Origin: CAXBPY01 sp003455275
Lineage (GTDB): Bacteria; Bacteroidota; Bacteroidia; Chitinophagales; UBA10324
NCBI GenBank assembly: GCA_963977675.1
Contig: CAXBPY010000012.1
Location: forward strand, 1-60,739
Direction of reading: 5' to 3'
DNA: 60,739 bases
The translations under genes and the position numbers were made by a program. Of this stretch, positions 17,000 to 26,208 are shown in pieces (within the stretch, counting starts at the first letter, position 1; the number at the start of each line of letters is the position of its first letter). The notes beneath the pieces were generated by a model that saw nothing but the letters and a program-made list of their open reading frames with translations, was not told the DNA's origin and did no database searches.

Positions 17000-18904
17000 A
17001 TGAAGAAAAATTCCATTTTGCTAAGTGCAATCGTAATTGCATTTGTAATTCTAATGTCAACAAATCTGCTCTCAGCGCAAGTAGTAAATACCGAAAGCTT
17101 TGAAGGAAACACTTATCCCCCAGCCGGATGGTCGATGAACACCGCAGTTGGTGGTCAGGGACAATTTACTAACGCAATCTGGGCCCGTAGAAATGTCGGA
17201 TCATTTCCTGCTACTGCAACTGCACACACAGGAACATGGATGTCACGCTATAGTGCACACTTTGTAAATGATCCGTCAACACAAGCACTCATTACACCGG
17301 TAATTGATTATTCAGGAATAACTGCAAATGACACAGCCTATTTTTCTTTTTGGGTTTACCGTGATAATACCTCCGCTGCCGGAGACAGCTTAACAGCTTT
17401 TGTAAATACAATTGCTGATGTTACCGGTGCAACCCGTCTGGGCGCAGTTGCACAAGCCATCAACATTGCTTTACCTGATACTCAATCCGCCACCGGTTGG
17501 TATCAATACACTTTTCAAGTTCCCAATTCTTTCAATACCAACACCAATTTTCTGATGTTGCAAGGAACAGGTCATACAGGCAATAATATTTTCACTGATG
17601 ATTGGGAATGGACTTCTTATCCGCCACAGTGCAGTTCAACACCTACTATTGGAATCTTAAGCTCAAGCACCTCATTGATTTGTGGGGGAAGCGGAACGGC
17701 TGTATTAACTCTCACTGGCCAATCTTCTGGTGAATCTGGTTTAGTTACAGTTTGGCAATCTTCATCAAGCGCTACCGGCCCATGGACAGATGTTTCAAAT
17801 ACTCCGGATACCTATACAACTGACACTCTTTCAAGCACTACTTATTTCCGTGCATTTATAGCTTGCAGCAACACATCAACTGCTGACACATCAGTAGTTA
17901 TTACTGTAAATGTGAGCACCGCTCCGCTTCCTGTTCTCAACACTGTTCCAACAGGAAATACTACTTATTGCAATGGATCATCAGGCGTAATCTGTTCAGT
18001 ATCCGGGGCAACAAATTATACATGGAGCCCGGCAGCAGGATTAGATAATTCTACTGGTGATTTGGTAATTGCAACCCCAACCGCCAATACGACTTATACA
18101 ATTTTAGGAAGCGATACATCTGGTTGCAGTGCCACTGCCACTTTGGTGATTACTGTAGGTAATGGTCCAAATGTGAATCCAACAGCTTCGGCAACTACAG
18201 TTTGTACCGGTAGTTCGGTAAATTTGAACTCTGGCGGCGGCGGAGGTGGAGGAAATCAATATTCATGGGAACCGGGTGGATTAACCGGAAATAATGTTAC
18301 TGTGAACCCAACAACCACAACTACTTATACACTTACTGCAACTGGAGGATTCAACGGTTGCTCAACAGTAGATTCTTCGATTGTAATTGTGGTAACCCAG
18401 GATGTAACTGCAAATTTTGGATACACACAAATTGGAAATACTATTTTGTTTCATGACAGCTCAACCAATGCCTCAAGCTGGCAATGGACTTTTGGAGACG
18501 GAAATGGAAGCACCAATGAAAGCCCGGTTTACACTTATAGCGGTTCAGGCGCATACACCGTAACACTTATTGTAACAAGTGCAGGGTGCCCTGGTGGTGA
18601 CACTATTCAAATTCAGGTGTTAGTTGGTGTGGGCATCGATGAGATCTCAAATTCAAATCACATTATTGTTTATCCTAATCCAGTTACTGATAATTTGATC
18701 AATATTAATTTCAATGCAAGCGATGCAATTTCATCTCTGTCAATTGTAAATGCATTAGGTGAAATTGTTTTAAGCAAAGATTATTTTTCGCAGAAGAGTA
18801 AAACCATTACTGACAATTTCAATTTGAAAAATTTAGCTTCTGGTATTTACCAATTGCAAGTGAAATCAGGAGATAAAATCAGCAGCGTAAGATTCGTGAA
18901 ATAA
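17000..18904 (+). CDS. Secreted protein with choice-of-anchor-J-like and PKD domains and T9SS type A sorting domain
   Basis: The signal peptide is MKKNSILLSAIVIAFVILMS, with cleavage after NLLSAQ likely. Residues ~30-210 (ESFEGNTYPPAGW and later TDDWEW) resemble the cleaved-adhesin or choice-of-anchor-J domain. Two Ig-like Thr/Ser-rich modules follow, then a Gly-rich run (SGGGGGGGN), then a PKD domain with WQWTFGDGNGST near residue 495. The last ~80 residues (IIVYPNPVTDNLI, then GIYQLQVKSGDK) are a T9SS type A sorting domain, so the protein should be exported by the type IX system and attached to or released from the cell surface. An adhesin or protease-like cargo role is plausible. The next gene is another T9SS cargo. 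Confidence 0.88.
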   Translation: MKKNSILLSAIVIAFVILMSTNLLSAQVVNTESFEGNTYPPAGWSMNTAVGGQGQFTNAIWARRNVGSFPATATAHTGTWMSRYSAHFVNDPSTQALITPVIDYSGITANDTAYFSFWVYRDNTSAAGDSLTAFVNTIADVTGATRLGAVAQAINIALPDTQSATGWYQYTFQVPNSFNTNTNFLMLQGTGHTGNNIFTDDWEWTSYPPQCSSTPTIGILSSSTSLICGGSGTAVLTLTGQSSGESGLVTVWQSSSSATGPWTDVSNTPDTYTTDTLSSTTYFRAFIACSNTSTADTSVVITVNVSTAPLPVLNTVPTGNTTYCNGSSGVICSVSGATNYTWSPAAGLDNSTGDLVIATPTANTTYTILGSDTSGCSATATLVITVGNGPNVNPTASATTVCTGSSVNLNSGGGGGGGNQYSWEPGGLTGNNVTVNPTTTTTYTLTATGGFNGCSTVDSSIVIVVTQDVTANFGYTQIGNTILFHDSSTNASSWQWTFGDGNGSTNESPVYTYSGSGAYTVTLIVTSAGCPGGDTIQIQVLVGVGIDEISNSNHIIVYPNPVTDNLININFNASDAISSLSIVNALGEIVLSKDYFSQKSKTITDNFNLKNLASGIYQLQVKSGDKISSVRFVK

Positions 18905-18959
18905 GTTGCAGAATTGTGACAAATCTTTCGATTTAAAACTGTTATTCTTGAACACTGTA

Positions 18960-21900
18960 ATGAGAAGATTTCTCCCAAATATTTTCATCATTTGTTTCGG
19001 ATTTTTTCCGTTTGTCTCACTGGCTTCTCATATTGTGGGCGGAGAATTGAGTTACAAGTATCTTGGAAATAATATTTATCAGTTCAAGCTTAAGGTTTAT
19101 CGTGATTGCAATTCGGGAGTAACAGGTCAATATGACAATCCTACTACGCTTACAGTTTTTAATTCTTCAGGAACAGTAGTTACTACAGTTCCCATTAATT
19201 TTCCGGGGTCAAATCAAATTCCGAATAACACTGGAAATATTTGTCTTACGACACCGCCAAATGTTTGCGTTGAAGAAGCAATTTTTCAAGCCAATGTTGT
19301 ATTACCTCCTATAACAGGAGGATATATTATATGCTGGCAGCGCTGTTGTCGTAATGCTACTGCGGTGAACATTTCAAACTCAGGAACAACAGGAGCAACT
19401 TATGTTGCCACAATTCCTGATCCGGCAATAGCAACTGGCAACAGCAGTCCTGTTTTTACGAACTTTCCTCCGACCTGTATTTGTGTTGATCAGCCGCTGG
19501 TTTTTGATCATGCTGCAACCGATATTGATGGAGATCAGTTAGTTTATAGTTTCTATCAACCCTTTGCTGGTGCAAGCACAGGAAATGCAACTCCGGTTCC
19601 GGCTAATCCTCCACCCTTTCCATTGGTGAACTATTTAGGCGGATTTACAGCAAACAATCCTGTGACAAGTTCGCCCGGGCTTACCATAAATTCTTCTACC
19701 GGATTAATAACCGGAACGCCAAACGCGCTTGGGCAATACATTGTAGGTGTTTGTGTGAAAGAATACAGGAATGGAAATTTAGTAAGCATTCATTATCGCG
19801 ATTTTCAGTTCAATGTTGTTCAATGTTTACAAAATGTAACTGCCTCCCTTCCGGCTTTTCAAACCGGATGTAAAAACACACCAATCACATTTGTAAACAA
19901 CAGCGCAAACGGAACTTACTATCATTGGGATTTTGGAGTTACTGGAAATGCAGACACCTCCAATCTATTTTCACCAACATTTACTTATTCAACTCCGGGA
20001 ACATACACCATCACTCTGACTGTAAATCCAGGTTTTAGCTGTGCGGCCACCGCCACTTCTACAATTACAATTTACAATAACCCAACTGCTACACCTACAA
20101 GTAACAGTCCCATTTGTGAAGGAGATGCTCTTGATTTATTTGCAGCTTCGGTGGCTTCAGGCTCATATGCTTGGACAGGACCGGATGGATTTTCTTCTTC
20201 TTCCCAAAATCCTGTAATTACAAATGCTCAGGCTGTGAATGCCGGAGTTTATCATCTCGCCGTCACCGCAAATGGTTGCACTAGTTTGAATGCCGGAAAT
20301 CTTAATGTTGTGGTTAATCCGATTCCAGCGGCTCCAACAATTTCTAGCAACGCTCCAATTTGTGTTGGAGCTGCATTGCATCTTACAGCAGTGTCCGTCT
20401 CCGGCGCAACATATCATTGGACAGGGCCTAATGGCTGGACTTCAAATAATCAAAACCCAAATATCAACGCCACTACTGCAGCAAATGCTGGAAGTTATTC
20501 TTGCTCTATAACTGTTCTTGGGTGCACTTCTCCTGCTTCTAGTATTACAGTTGTTCTCAATCCAATTCCAACTGCACCTGCCCCATCAAGTAACGCCCCA
20601 TTCTGTTCAGGCGGAACTTTAAACCTTAGTAGTGCAACACTTGCAGGTGCCACCTACCATTGGAGTGGGCCGAATGGATTTTCTTCTTCACTTCAAAATC
20701 CTGTTATCAGTCCAATAACAACTGCAGGGTCTGGAACATATTCTCTCTCTGTAACTGTAAATGGATGTAACAGCACCCCTGTTACAACCAGTGTTGTGAT
20801 TTATCCGATTCCAAATTCAATTGCAACAAGTAATTCGCCAGCTTGCATCGGGCAATCCATTAATCTATCTTCTACAACCTATGCAAACGCAACTTACAGT
20901 TGGACAGGACCAAACGGATGGACTTCATCAGCTCAGAACCCAGTTATTACAAATGTGACAGCTGCAAATGCCGGTACCTACACAGTTTCTGCAATTGCAA
21001 ATGGATGCATTGGAACACCATCGAGCACAATAGTGGTAGTGAATCCGATTCCTGCTGCCCCGGTGTTGAGCAATAATGCACCAATGTGTTCAGGACAAAC
21101 ACTGAATTTAACTGCTCAAAATGTTGTGGGTGGAACCTTTAACTGGACAGGACCAAACAGTTTTTCTTCCAATCAGCAAAATCCGGTAATCACTAATGTG
21201 CCCTTTGCAAATGGAGGAACCTACTCTGCGACAGTTACTGTACTTGGATGTACTAGTACCGCAGCAACAACAAGTGCTGTTATCAATCTTTCTCCGGTTG
21301 CAACTCCGACTAATAATGGTGCACTATGTGAGGGAGCGACATTGAATCTGAATACAACTGCTGTTGCTGGTGCTTCTTATTCGTGGAGTGGTCCGAATGG
21401 CTTCACTTCAACATTGCAAAGTCCTGTGATTCCAAATGTGACGATTGCCGGCAATGCAGGAATTTACACACTCACGATGGCGTTGGCTGGATGCACAGGA
21501 AATTCTGCAACAACTAATGTGGTCATTCATGCAATACCAGCTTCTCCGGCGCTTTCTTCAAACAGTCCTATTTGTGCAGGACAAACCTTGCAGTTGAATG
21601 CTTCCTATACCATGAATGGAGTTTACAACTGGACAGGACCGAATGCATGGACTGCAACTACACAAAACCCAACTATTGCAAATGCATCTACTGCTGCCAG
21701 CGGAACTTACAGCGCAACTGTAAAGCTTTACAATTGCACAAGTCCTGCTTCATCAATCGTGGTTTTGGTAAACCCGGTTCCAGTTGCACCAACTATTTCA
21801 TCCAACTCACCATTGTGTGCAGGGCAAACAATTAATTTTACTGCAGGTGGTGTCGCAGGCGGAACTTACAATTGGACAGGACCTGCAGCCTTTACATCTA

Positions 21901-23552
21901 CACTTCAAAATCCTTCTGTCACAAATTCTGCGATAAGCAATTCCGGAAATTATTCTGCTACCGTAAGCGTGAATGGCTGTGCATCTGTTCCATCAACCGT
22001 CAATGTGGTTGTTAACCCAATACCTTCTTCTGCATTTACTCTTGGCACTCCTGCTTGTGCCGGCAATGCTGTTGGAGTGAATTACAATGGCGCTTCTGCC
22101 GCGAGTGCGACTTACAACTGGAATTTCGGAAGCGGAACAATTGCAACCGGAAGCGGTCAAGGTCCATACTCTGTCAGTTGGTCAAATGCAGGAAATTACA
22201 ATGTGAGTTTGGCTGTTACTGAAAATGGTTGCACTTCACCGACCACTACCAACTCAATTACTGTTTATCCTGTTCCTACTTCAACATTCAATTTACCAAC
22301 AAGTATTTGCTCATCAGACAGCGCCCTGATTTCTTATAGCGGAAGTGCAACAGTTAATGCTGCATATAGCTGGGATTTCGGTGGAGGAATTGTTCTGAGT
22401 GGAAACGGTGCCGGTCCTTATCAAATCAAATTTGCATCTGCAGGAATTTACACAATCACTCTTTCGGTAAGTGAGAATGGTTGCTCTTCAAGTCTTTCGA
22501 CGCAAACTATAACGGTGAATCCGGTGCCCACTGCTGATTTTACAGTTACTCCGAATGTAATCTGCCCTGAGCAAAATACTCAGATACTCTATACCGGAAC
22601 CGGAACTGCCTCTGCAACTTTCAACTGGAGTTTCGGAAGCGGAACTGTTGTGAGCGGATCAGGAAGCGGCCCTTATACAGTTCATTATGTAAATCCGAAT
22701 ACGGAGACCATCACACTAACTGTTACTGAAAACAATTGTCCTTCTTCACAAGTAACTCAAACTCTGCTGATCGATTCGTTGCCTAAAGTTTCTTTCACAG
22801 CGAGTGATTCCCTGGGCTGCGATCCATTTACCACTCAATTTACCAACACTGGTTTTGGAGGAAATTCATATCTCTGGAATTTCGGAGACGAGGGCGCAAG
22901 CGCAGATGAAAACCCAGTTCACACATATGCCCCAGGAGTTTTCTCTGTAAAATTGACTACCACCAACCTGACTGGTTGTGTTGATTCTCTGTCGAAACCA
23001 AACCTTATTCATGTGCTGCATAATCCGGTTGCTAATTTTAATGCAAAGCCTGAGGCAGAACTGTATGTAGAAGTGAAAGACGCACAATATCAATTCATGA
23101 ATCAATCAACCTACGCTGACAGTTACACCTGGTTTTTTGGCGATGGTGACAGCAGCAAGATTTCTTCTCCCTCTCACACTTATACTATACCAGGAGAATA
23201 CGAAGTTATTTTGGTTGCATATGACAGCATTGGTTGCACAGATACTTTCCGCCTCGGCATTTTCCATGTGATACACGACATCAACTATTTCATTCCATCT
23301 GCTTTCACTCCGAACGGCGATGGCATCAATGATATTTTCAAAGTGTATGGCGCAAGTTTAAAGTCTGCTCATCTGATGGTATATGACCGCTCTGGCGAAA
23401 TGGTTTTTGAATCACAAAATGTTGGTGATAGCTGGGATGGAACTTTCCATGGACAGAAACTGAACCTCGGAGTGTTTGTGTATTATGCCGAGATCACTAC
23501 TCTGAAAGATGAAGTGGTGATTCTGAAGGGTGATGTTACTTTAATGAAGTAA
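18960..23552 (+). CDS. Giant Ig/PKD-repeat surface protein with T9SS type B (gliding-motility-associated) C-terminal domain
   Basis: I start at the ATG at 18960 (MRRFLPNIFIICFGFFPF, a good signal peptide), not at the upstream open frame from 18906. The mature ~1500 residues begin with SHIVGGELSYKYLG, an N-terminal domain common in large Bacteroidota surface proteins, with many Cys. A PKD domain follows (YYHWDFG), then eight tandem ~80-residue Ig-like repeats each with a W(T/S)GPN core, three PKD-like repeats with NFGSG or similar, two classic PKD domains (LWNFGDEG and WFFGDGDS), and finally FIPSAFTPNGDGINDIF to the end. That last part is the type B sorting domain. It resembles SprB-type gliding adhesins in plan, though shorter. 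Confidence 0.9.
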   Translation: MRRFLPNIFIICFGFFPFVSLASHIVGGELSYKYLGNNIYQFKLKVYRDCNSGVTGQYDNPTTLTVFNSSGTVVTTVPINFPGSNQIPNNTGNICLTTPPNVCVEEAIFQANVVLPPITGGYIICWQRCCRNATAVNISNSGTTGATYVATIPDPAIATGNSSPVFTNFPPTCICVDQPLVFDHAATDIDGDQLVYSFYQPFAGASTGNATPVPANPPPFPLVNYLGGFTANNPVTSSPGLTINSSTGLITGTPNALGQYIVGVCVKEYRNGNLVSIHYRDFQFNVVQCLQNVTASLPAFQTGCKNTPITFVNNSANGTYYHWDFGVTGNADTSNLFSPTFTYSTPGTYTITLTVNPGFSCAATATSTITIYNNPTATPTSNSPICEGDALDLFAASVASGSYAWTGPDGFSSSSQNPVITNAQAVNAGVYHLAVTANGCTSLNAGNLNVVVNPIPAAPTISSNAPICVGAALHLTAVSVSGATYHWTGPNGWTSNNQNPNINATTAANAGSYSCSITVLGCTSPASSITVVLNPIPTAPAPSSNAPFCSGGTLNLSSATLAGATYHWSGPNGFSSSLQNPVISPITTAGSGTYSLSVTVNGCNSTPVTTSVVIYPIPNSIATSNSPACIGQSINLSSTTYANATYSWTGPNGWTSSAQNPVITNVTAANAGTYTVSAIANGCIGTPSSTIVVVNPIPAAPVLSNNAPMCSGQTLNLTAQNVVGGTFNWTGPNSFSSNQQNPVITNVPFANGGTYSATVTVLGCTSTAATTSAVINLSPVATPTNNGALCEGATLNLNTTAVAGASYSWSGPNGFTSTLQSPVIPNVTIAGNAGIYTLTMALAGCTGNSATTNVVIHAIPASPALSSNSPICAGQTLQLNASYTMNGVYNWTGPNAWTATTQNPTIANASTAASGTYSATVKLYNCTSPASSIVVLVNPVPVAPTISSNSPLCAGQTINFTAGGVAGGTYNWTGPAAFTSTLQNPSVTNSAISNSGNYSATVSVNGCASVPSTVNVVVNPIPSSAFTLGTPACAGNAVGVNYNGASAASATYNWNFGSGTIATGSGQGPYSVSWSNAGNYNVSLAVTENGCTSPTTTNSITVYPVPTSTFNLPTSICSSDSALISYSGSATVNAAYSWDFGGGIVLSGNGAGPYQIKFASAGIYTITLSVSENGCSSSLSTQTITVNPVPTADFTVTPNVICPEQNTQILYTGTGTASATFNWSFGSGTVVSGSGSGPYTVHYVNPNTETITLTVTENNCPSSQVTQTLLIDSLPKVSFTASDSLGCDPFTTQFTNTGFGGNSYLWNFGDEGASADENPVHTYAPGVFSVKLTTTNLTGCVDSLSKPNLIHVLHNPVANFNAKPEAELYVEVKDAQYQFMNQSTYADSYTWFFGDGDSSKISSPSHTYTIPGEYEVILVAYDSIGCTDTFRLGIFHVIHDINYFIPSAFTPNGDGINDIFKVYGASLKSAHLMVYDRSGEMVFESQNVGDSWDGTFHGQKLNLGVFVYYAEITTLKDEVVILKGDVTLMK
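20079..22013 (+). repeat. Eight tandem ~242-bp repeats encoding Ig-like domains
   Basis: Eight in-frame units of about 80 codons each begin with a NP(I/V)P-type linker and S/N-N-(S/A)-P-x-C, carry (T/S)W(T/S)GPN in the middle and end with a GC(T/N/I) turn. The units are well diverged in DNA, so they are old duplications kept by selection, not recent slippage. Confidence 0.85.
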
Positions 23553-23581
23553 CTGATAATCTATTATTATTTCCAATTCAT

Positions 23582-24130
23582 TTACTGAATTGCCTCCGCA
23601 GATATTCCTGCGCGGTCGATAGTCAATTGGACCTTGCTTTCGGCTTCTTCAACCTGACGATTATTGTTGAGCAAAGAAATTTTTGCAGTAAGAAAAATTT
23701 TCTTCGGAAGCTGATCACTTGGAATAGAAAAACGATAACCGCTTGCTGTCTTGTGCGCATATTGAAGAGTGAAGGTTCTCACCTGTGATGGATTTTCTTC
23801 TGAAGAGTTAAAGTCGCGCATATTGAGCACGGCACTGCGCACTTCATCTTCATCCACATTCATGAAATCTATGATCAAGCTATCGTTGCAAGTACTCACC
23901 TCCACGGCTGGTGCTACTTCACCTTTTTGTTTATCCGGGAAAAGCAGAAAGCGGAATTTTTTTCCAGAGTGAGCCAAAGCATTTTCATTATTACCGGTCA
24001 TCTGATACATGAAAACCGCAATGCATCCCACAATCGCAAAGCACAAACCATATGCAGCAAACTTCAGCGTCGGTTTTACTTTCAGTCCAAGAATAGTTTT
24101 TTGTTTTTGTTCAATGTGTGGCTTCATCAT
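23582..24130 (-). CDS. Hypothetical single-pass membrane protein
   Basis: I start at the tandem ATGs at 24127-24130 (MMKPHIEQKQK); the frame extends further to 24217 without better support, and that extension would run into the rho promoter at 24211-24241. The product has a short cytoplasmic N-terminus, one transmembrane segment (FAAYGLCFAIVGCIAVFMY) and a ~130-residue exported domain with alternating strands (RTFTLQYAHKTASGYRFSI). The final ~40 residues are charged. I recognise no family. It is convergent with the giant adhesin gene and divergent from rho. Confidence 0.65.
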   Translation of the reverse strand: MMKPHIEQKQKTILGLKVKPTLKFAAYGLCFAIVGCIAVFMYQMTGNNENALAHSGKKFRFLLFPDKQKGEVAPAVEVSTCNDSLIIDFMNVDEDEVRSAVLNMRDFNSSEENPSQVRTFTLQYAHKTASGYRFSIPSDQLPKKIFLTAKISLLNNNRQVEEAESKVQLTIDRAGISAEAIQ

Positions 24131-24210
24131 AACCGGGTGGTATTTTGAATTTGTTACGAATTGAAAAATGTAAAGTTGCCTCTGAAAAAACGCGCAGCCA
24201 ATAAGAATTA

Positions 24211-24241
24211 TTTGCACCTTTCATCCGGCTGACTACTTTTG
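24211..24241 (+). promoter_or_regulatory. Predicted rho promoter
   Basis: TTTG (24211-24214), exactly 19 bases, then TACTTTTG (24234-24241) is a perfect match to the Bacteroidota consensus TTTG-N19-TANNTTTG. It implies a transcript start near 24248 and a rho leader of ~125 bases, long enough for the autogenous attenuation that rho genes are known for in other bacteria. Confidence 0.72.
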
Positions 24242-24374
24242 ACTCATCAATCGTTCTTTATCGGACGCTGAGTTTCCAAAGACCTTATTTTCTGCGCAGA
24301 TTTTTCCGGTAAGAACTCATTCTGAGATTTCAATCACAAACATTTTTTGATAAACAACATTCATTGTTGAAACT

Positions 24375-26114
24375 ATGTATGACATTTTACAATTGAACGA
24401 ATTACTCGTTCCAGAGCTGCATGATGTAGCAGAAAAACTTCAAATACCCGACCACAAGAAACTTTCGAAGCAGGATTTGATTTACAAAATCCTGGACAAG
24501 CAAGCCATATCACCTGAACTAGTAGGTGGCGGAAAATCTTCAGTTGGAGTTGAAGACAAAAAACGCCGGCCAAGAATCAAGAAGGATGATTCGGCAGAAG
24601 AAGGAGGCGAAAAACAAAAACGCGAACGCAAACCAATAGCACCTAAAAAGGAAAAAGATATTTCTTCTGAAGAAAGTGTTTCTGTTCCTTCCAATCCGCC
24701 TCAGCCTAATAAACCCGCTTACGCTGGTAACATTATGACCGTTGATTTATCCGGCGGAAATTCTTTCAGCTATAATCCTGATTTAAGAAGAGAAGAACCC
24801 AAACAGGATAGACCTAATTATCAAAATGGAAACAATGGTGGAAATGGAAATTCAATCCCGCAGCCGCAACAACAACCAGCACAGCAACAACCTATGCAAT
24901 CGCAGGTTGGAGCGCCACAACAACCGCAGCAAAACCAATTTCAGAACCAACAACCGCCAAAGCCATTCTTCAAAAAAGAACCTGCATTTAATGTTGAACT
25001 AGATGGAGTAGTAAGTTCAGAAGGTGTGCTTGAGCTGGTACCTGAAGGATTCGGGTTCCTCCGCTCTTCTGATTTCAATTACCTGTCATCACCTGACGAT
25101 GTTTATGTTTCTCCTGCACAAATAAAATTATTCGGAATAAAAACCGGCGATACTGTAACCGGAAAAATTCGTCCACCGAAAGAAGGAGAAAAATATTTCG
25201 CTTTAGTGAATGTTGATTTTGTGAATGGAAAATCTCCTGCTGAGGTACGCGACCGCGTTCCGTTCGATTATCTGAAACCGCTTTTCCCCGATGAGAAATT
25301 AGAAATTTTTAATGAGCCGAATAATTATTCAACGCGTGTAATGGATTTGTTTACTCCAATCGGAAAAGGTCAGCGCGGATTAATTGTTGCTCAACCAAAA
25401 ACCGGAAAAACGATGTTGCTGAAGGATGTAGCAAATTCAATTGCAAAAAATCATCCTGAAGTTTACCTCATCGTACTTCTGGTTGATGAAAGGCCGGAAG
25501 AAGTAACCGACATGGAGCGCAGCGTTCGCGCCGAGGTGATTGCCTCTACATTCGATGAACCCGCGGAAAAACATGTGAAGGTCTCCATGATTGCATTGGA
25601 AAAAGCAAAACGATTGGTAGAGTGCGGACATGATGTAGTAATTCTTCTTGATTCAATCACTCGCCTTGCCCGCGCACACAATACCGTTGCTCCGGCATCA
25701 GGCAAGGTCTTATCTGGCGGTGTAGAAGCAAATGCATTGCACAAACCAAAACAGTTTTTCGGGGCTGCAAGAAATATTGAAGGCGGTGGCTCGCTTACCA
25801 TTCTTGCAACAGCGTTGATTGAAACAGGCAGCAAAATGGATGAAGTAATATTCGAAGAGTTCAAAGGAACCGGCAATATGGAATTGCAACTTGACCGCAA
25901 GCTTTCGAACAAAAGAATTTATCCTGCGATTGATGTCACGGCTTCTTCAACCCGCCGCGAAGATTTGTTACTCGATAAAGAAACACTTCAGCGGATGTGG
26001 ATTTTGCGCAATCATCTGGCAGATATGAATCCTGAGGAAGCCATGAAATTCCTGCTTGAACACATGAAGGGAACCAAGAGCAACGAAGAGTTTCTAATAA
26101 CGATGAATAAGTAG
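24375..26114 (+). CDS. rho: Transcription termination factor Rho, with Asn/Gln-rich insertion
   Basis: The order is: Rho N-terminal helical domain (residues ~1-48, LNELLVPELHDVAEKL), a ~155-residue insertion rich in Lys/Glu then Asn/Gln/Pro (to about residue 205), the cold-shock RNA-binding domain (SEGVLELVPEGFGFLRS), and the hexameric ATPase. The ATPase has Walker A PKTGKTMLLK near residue 340, Walker B VVILLDSITRLAR near 421, then SGGVEANALHKPKQFFGAAR and LDRKLSNKRIYPAID. At 579 residues it is ~160 longer than E. coli Rho; the excess lies in the insertion. Rho ends untranslated or untranscribed-through RNA and is essential in many species. Confidence 0.97.
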   Translation: MYDILQLNELLVPELHDVAEKLQIPDHKKLSKQDLIYKILDKQAISPELVGGGKSSVGVEDKKRRPRIKKDDSAEEGGEKQKRERKPIAPKKEKDISSEESVSVPSNPPQPNKPAYAGNIMTVDLSGGNSFSYNPDLRREEPKQDRPNYQNGNNGGNGNSIPQPQQQPAQQQPMQSQVGAPQQPQQNQFQNQQPPKPFFKKEPAFNVELDGVVSSEGVLELVPEGFGFLRSSDFNYLSSPDDVYVSPAQIKLFGIKTGDTVTGKIRPPKEGEKYFALVNVDFVNGKSPAEVRDRVPFDYLKPLFPDEKLEIFNEPNNYSTRVMDLFTPIGKGQRGLIVAQPKTGKTMLLKDVANSIAKNHPEVYLIVLLVDERPEEVTDMERSVRAEVIASTFDEPAEKHVKVSMIALEKAKRLVECGHDVVILLDSITRLARAHNTVAPASGKVLSGGVEANALHKPKQFFGAARNIEGGGSLTILATALIETGSKMDEVIFEEFKGTGNMELQLDRKLSNKRIYPAIDVTASSTRREDLLLDKETLQRMWILRNHLADMNPEEAMKFLLEHMKGTKSNEEFLITMNK

Positions 26115-26208
26115 TTCACTTAACGATAATTTGTGGGCGAATAAAAAAATTTTTCGTTCTTCAATTTCGTGTACATATAATTTTGTTCCGCTTTTATCAT
26201 TACTCTTC

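Noticed and set aside
18906..18959. N-terminal extension of the giant surface protein
   Set aside because: It would put 18 polar residues before a good signal peptide; the ATG at 18960 fits export better.
20079..22013. CRISPR array or satellite DNA
   Set aside because: Units of ~242 bp are in frame, diverged and encode Ig-like domains; there are no spacers.
26131..26208. N-terminal extension of Kup
   Set aside because: The 26 extra residues are unlike the family, begin at a TTG with no ribosome-binding site, and overlap a possible -7 element.
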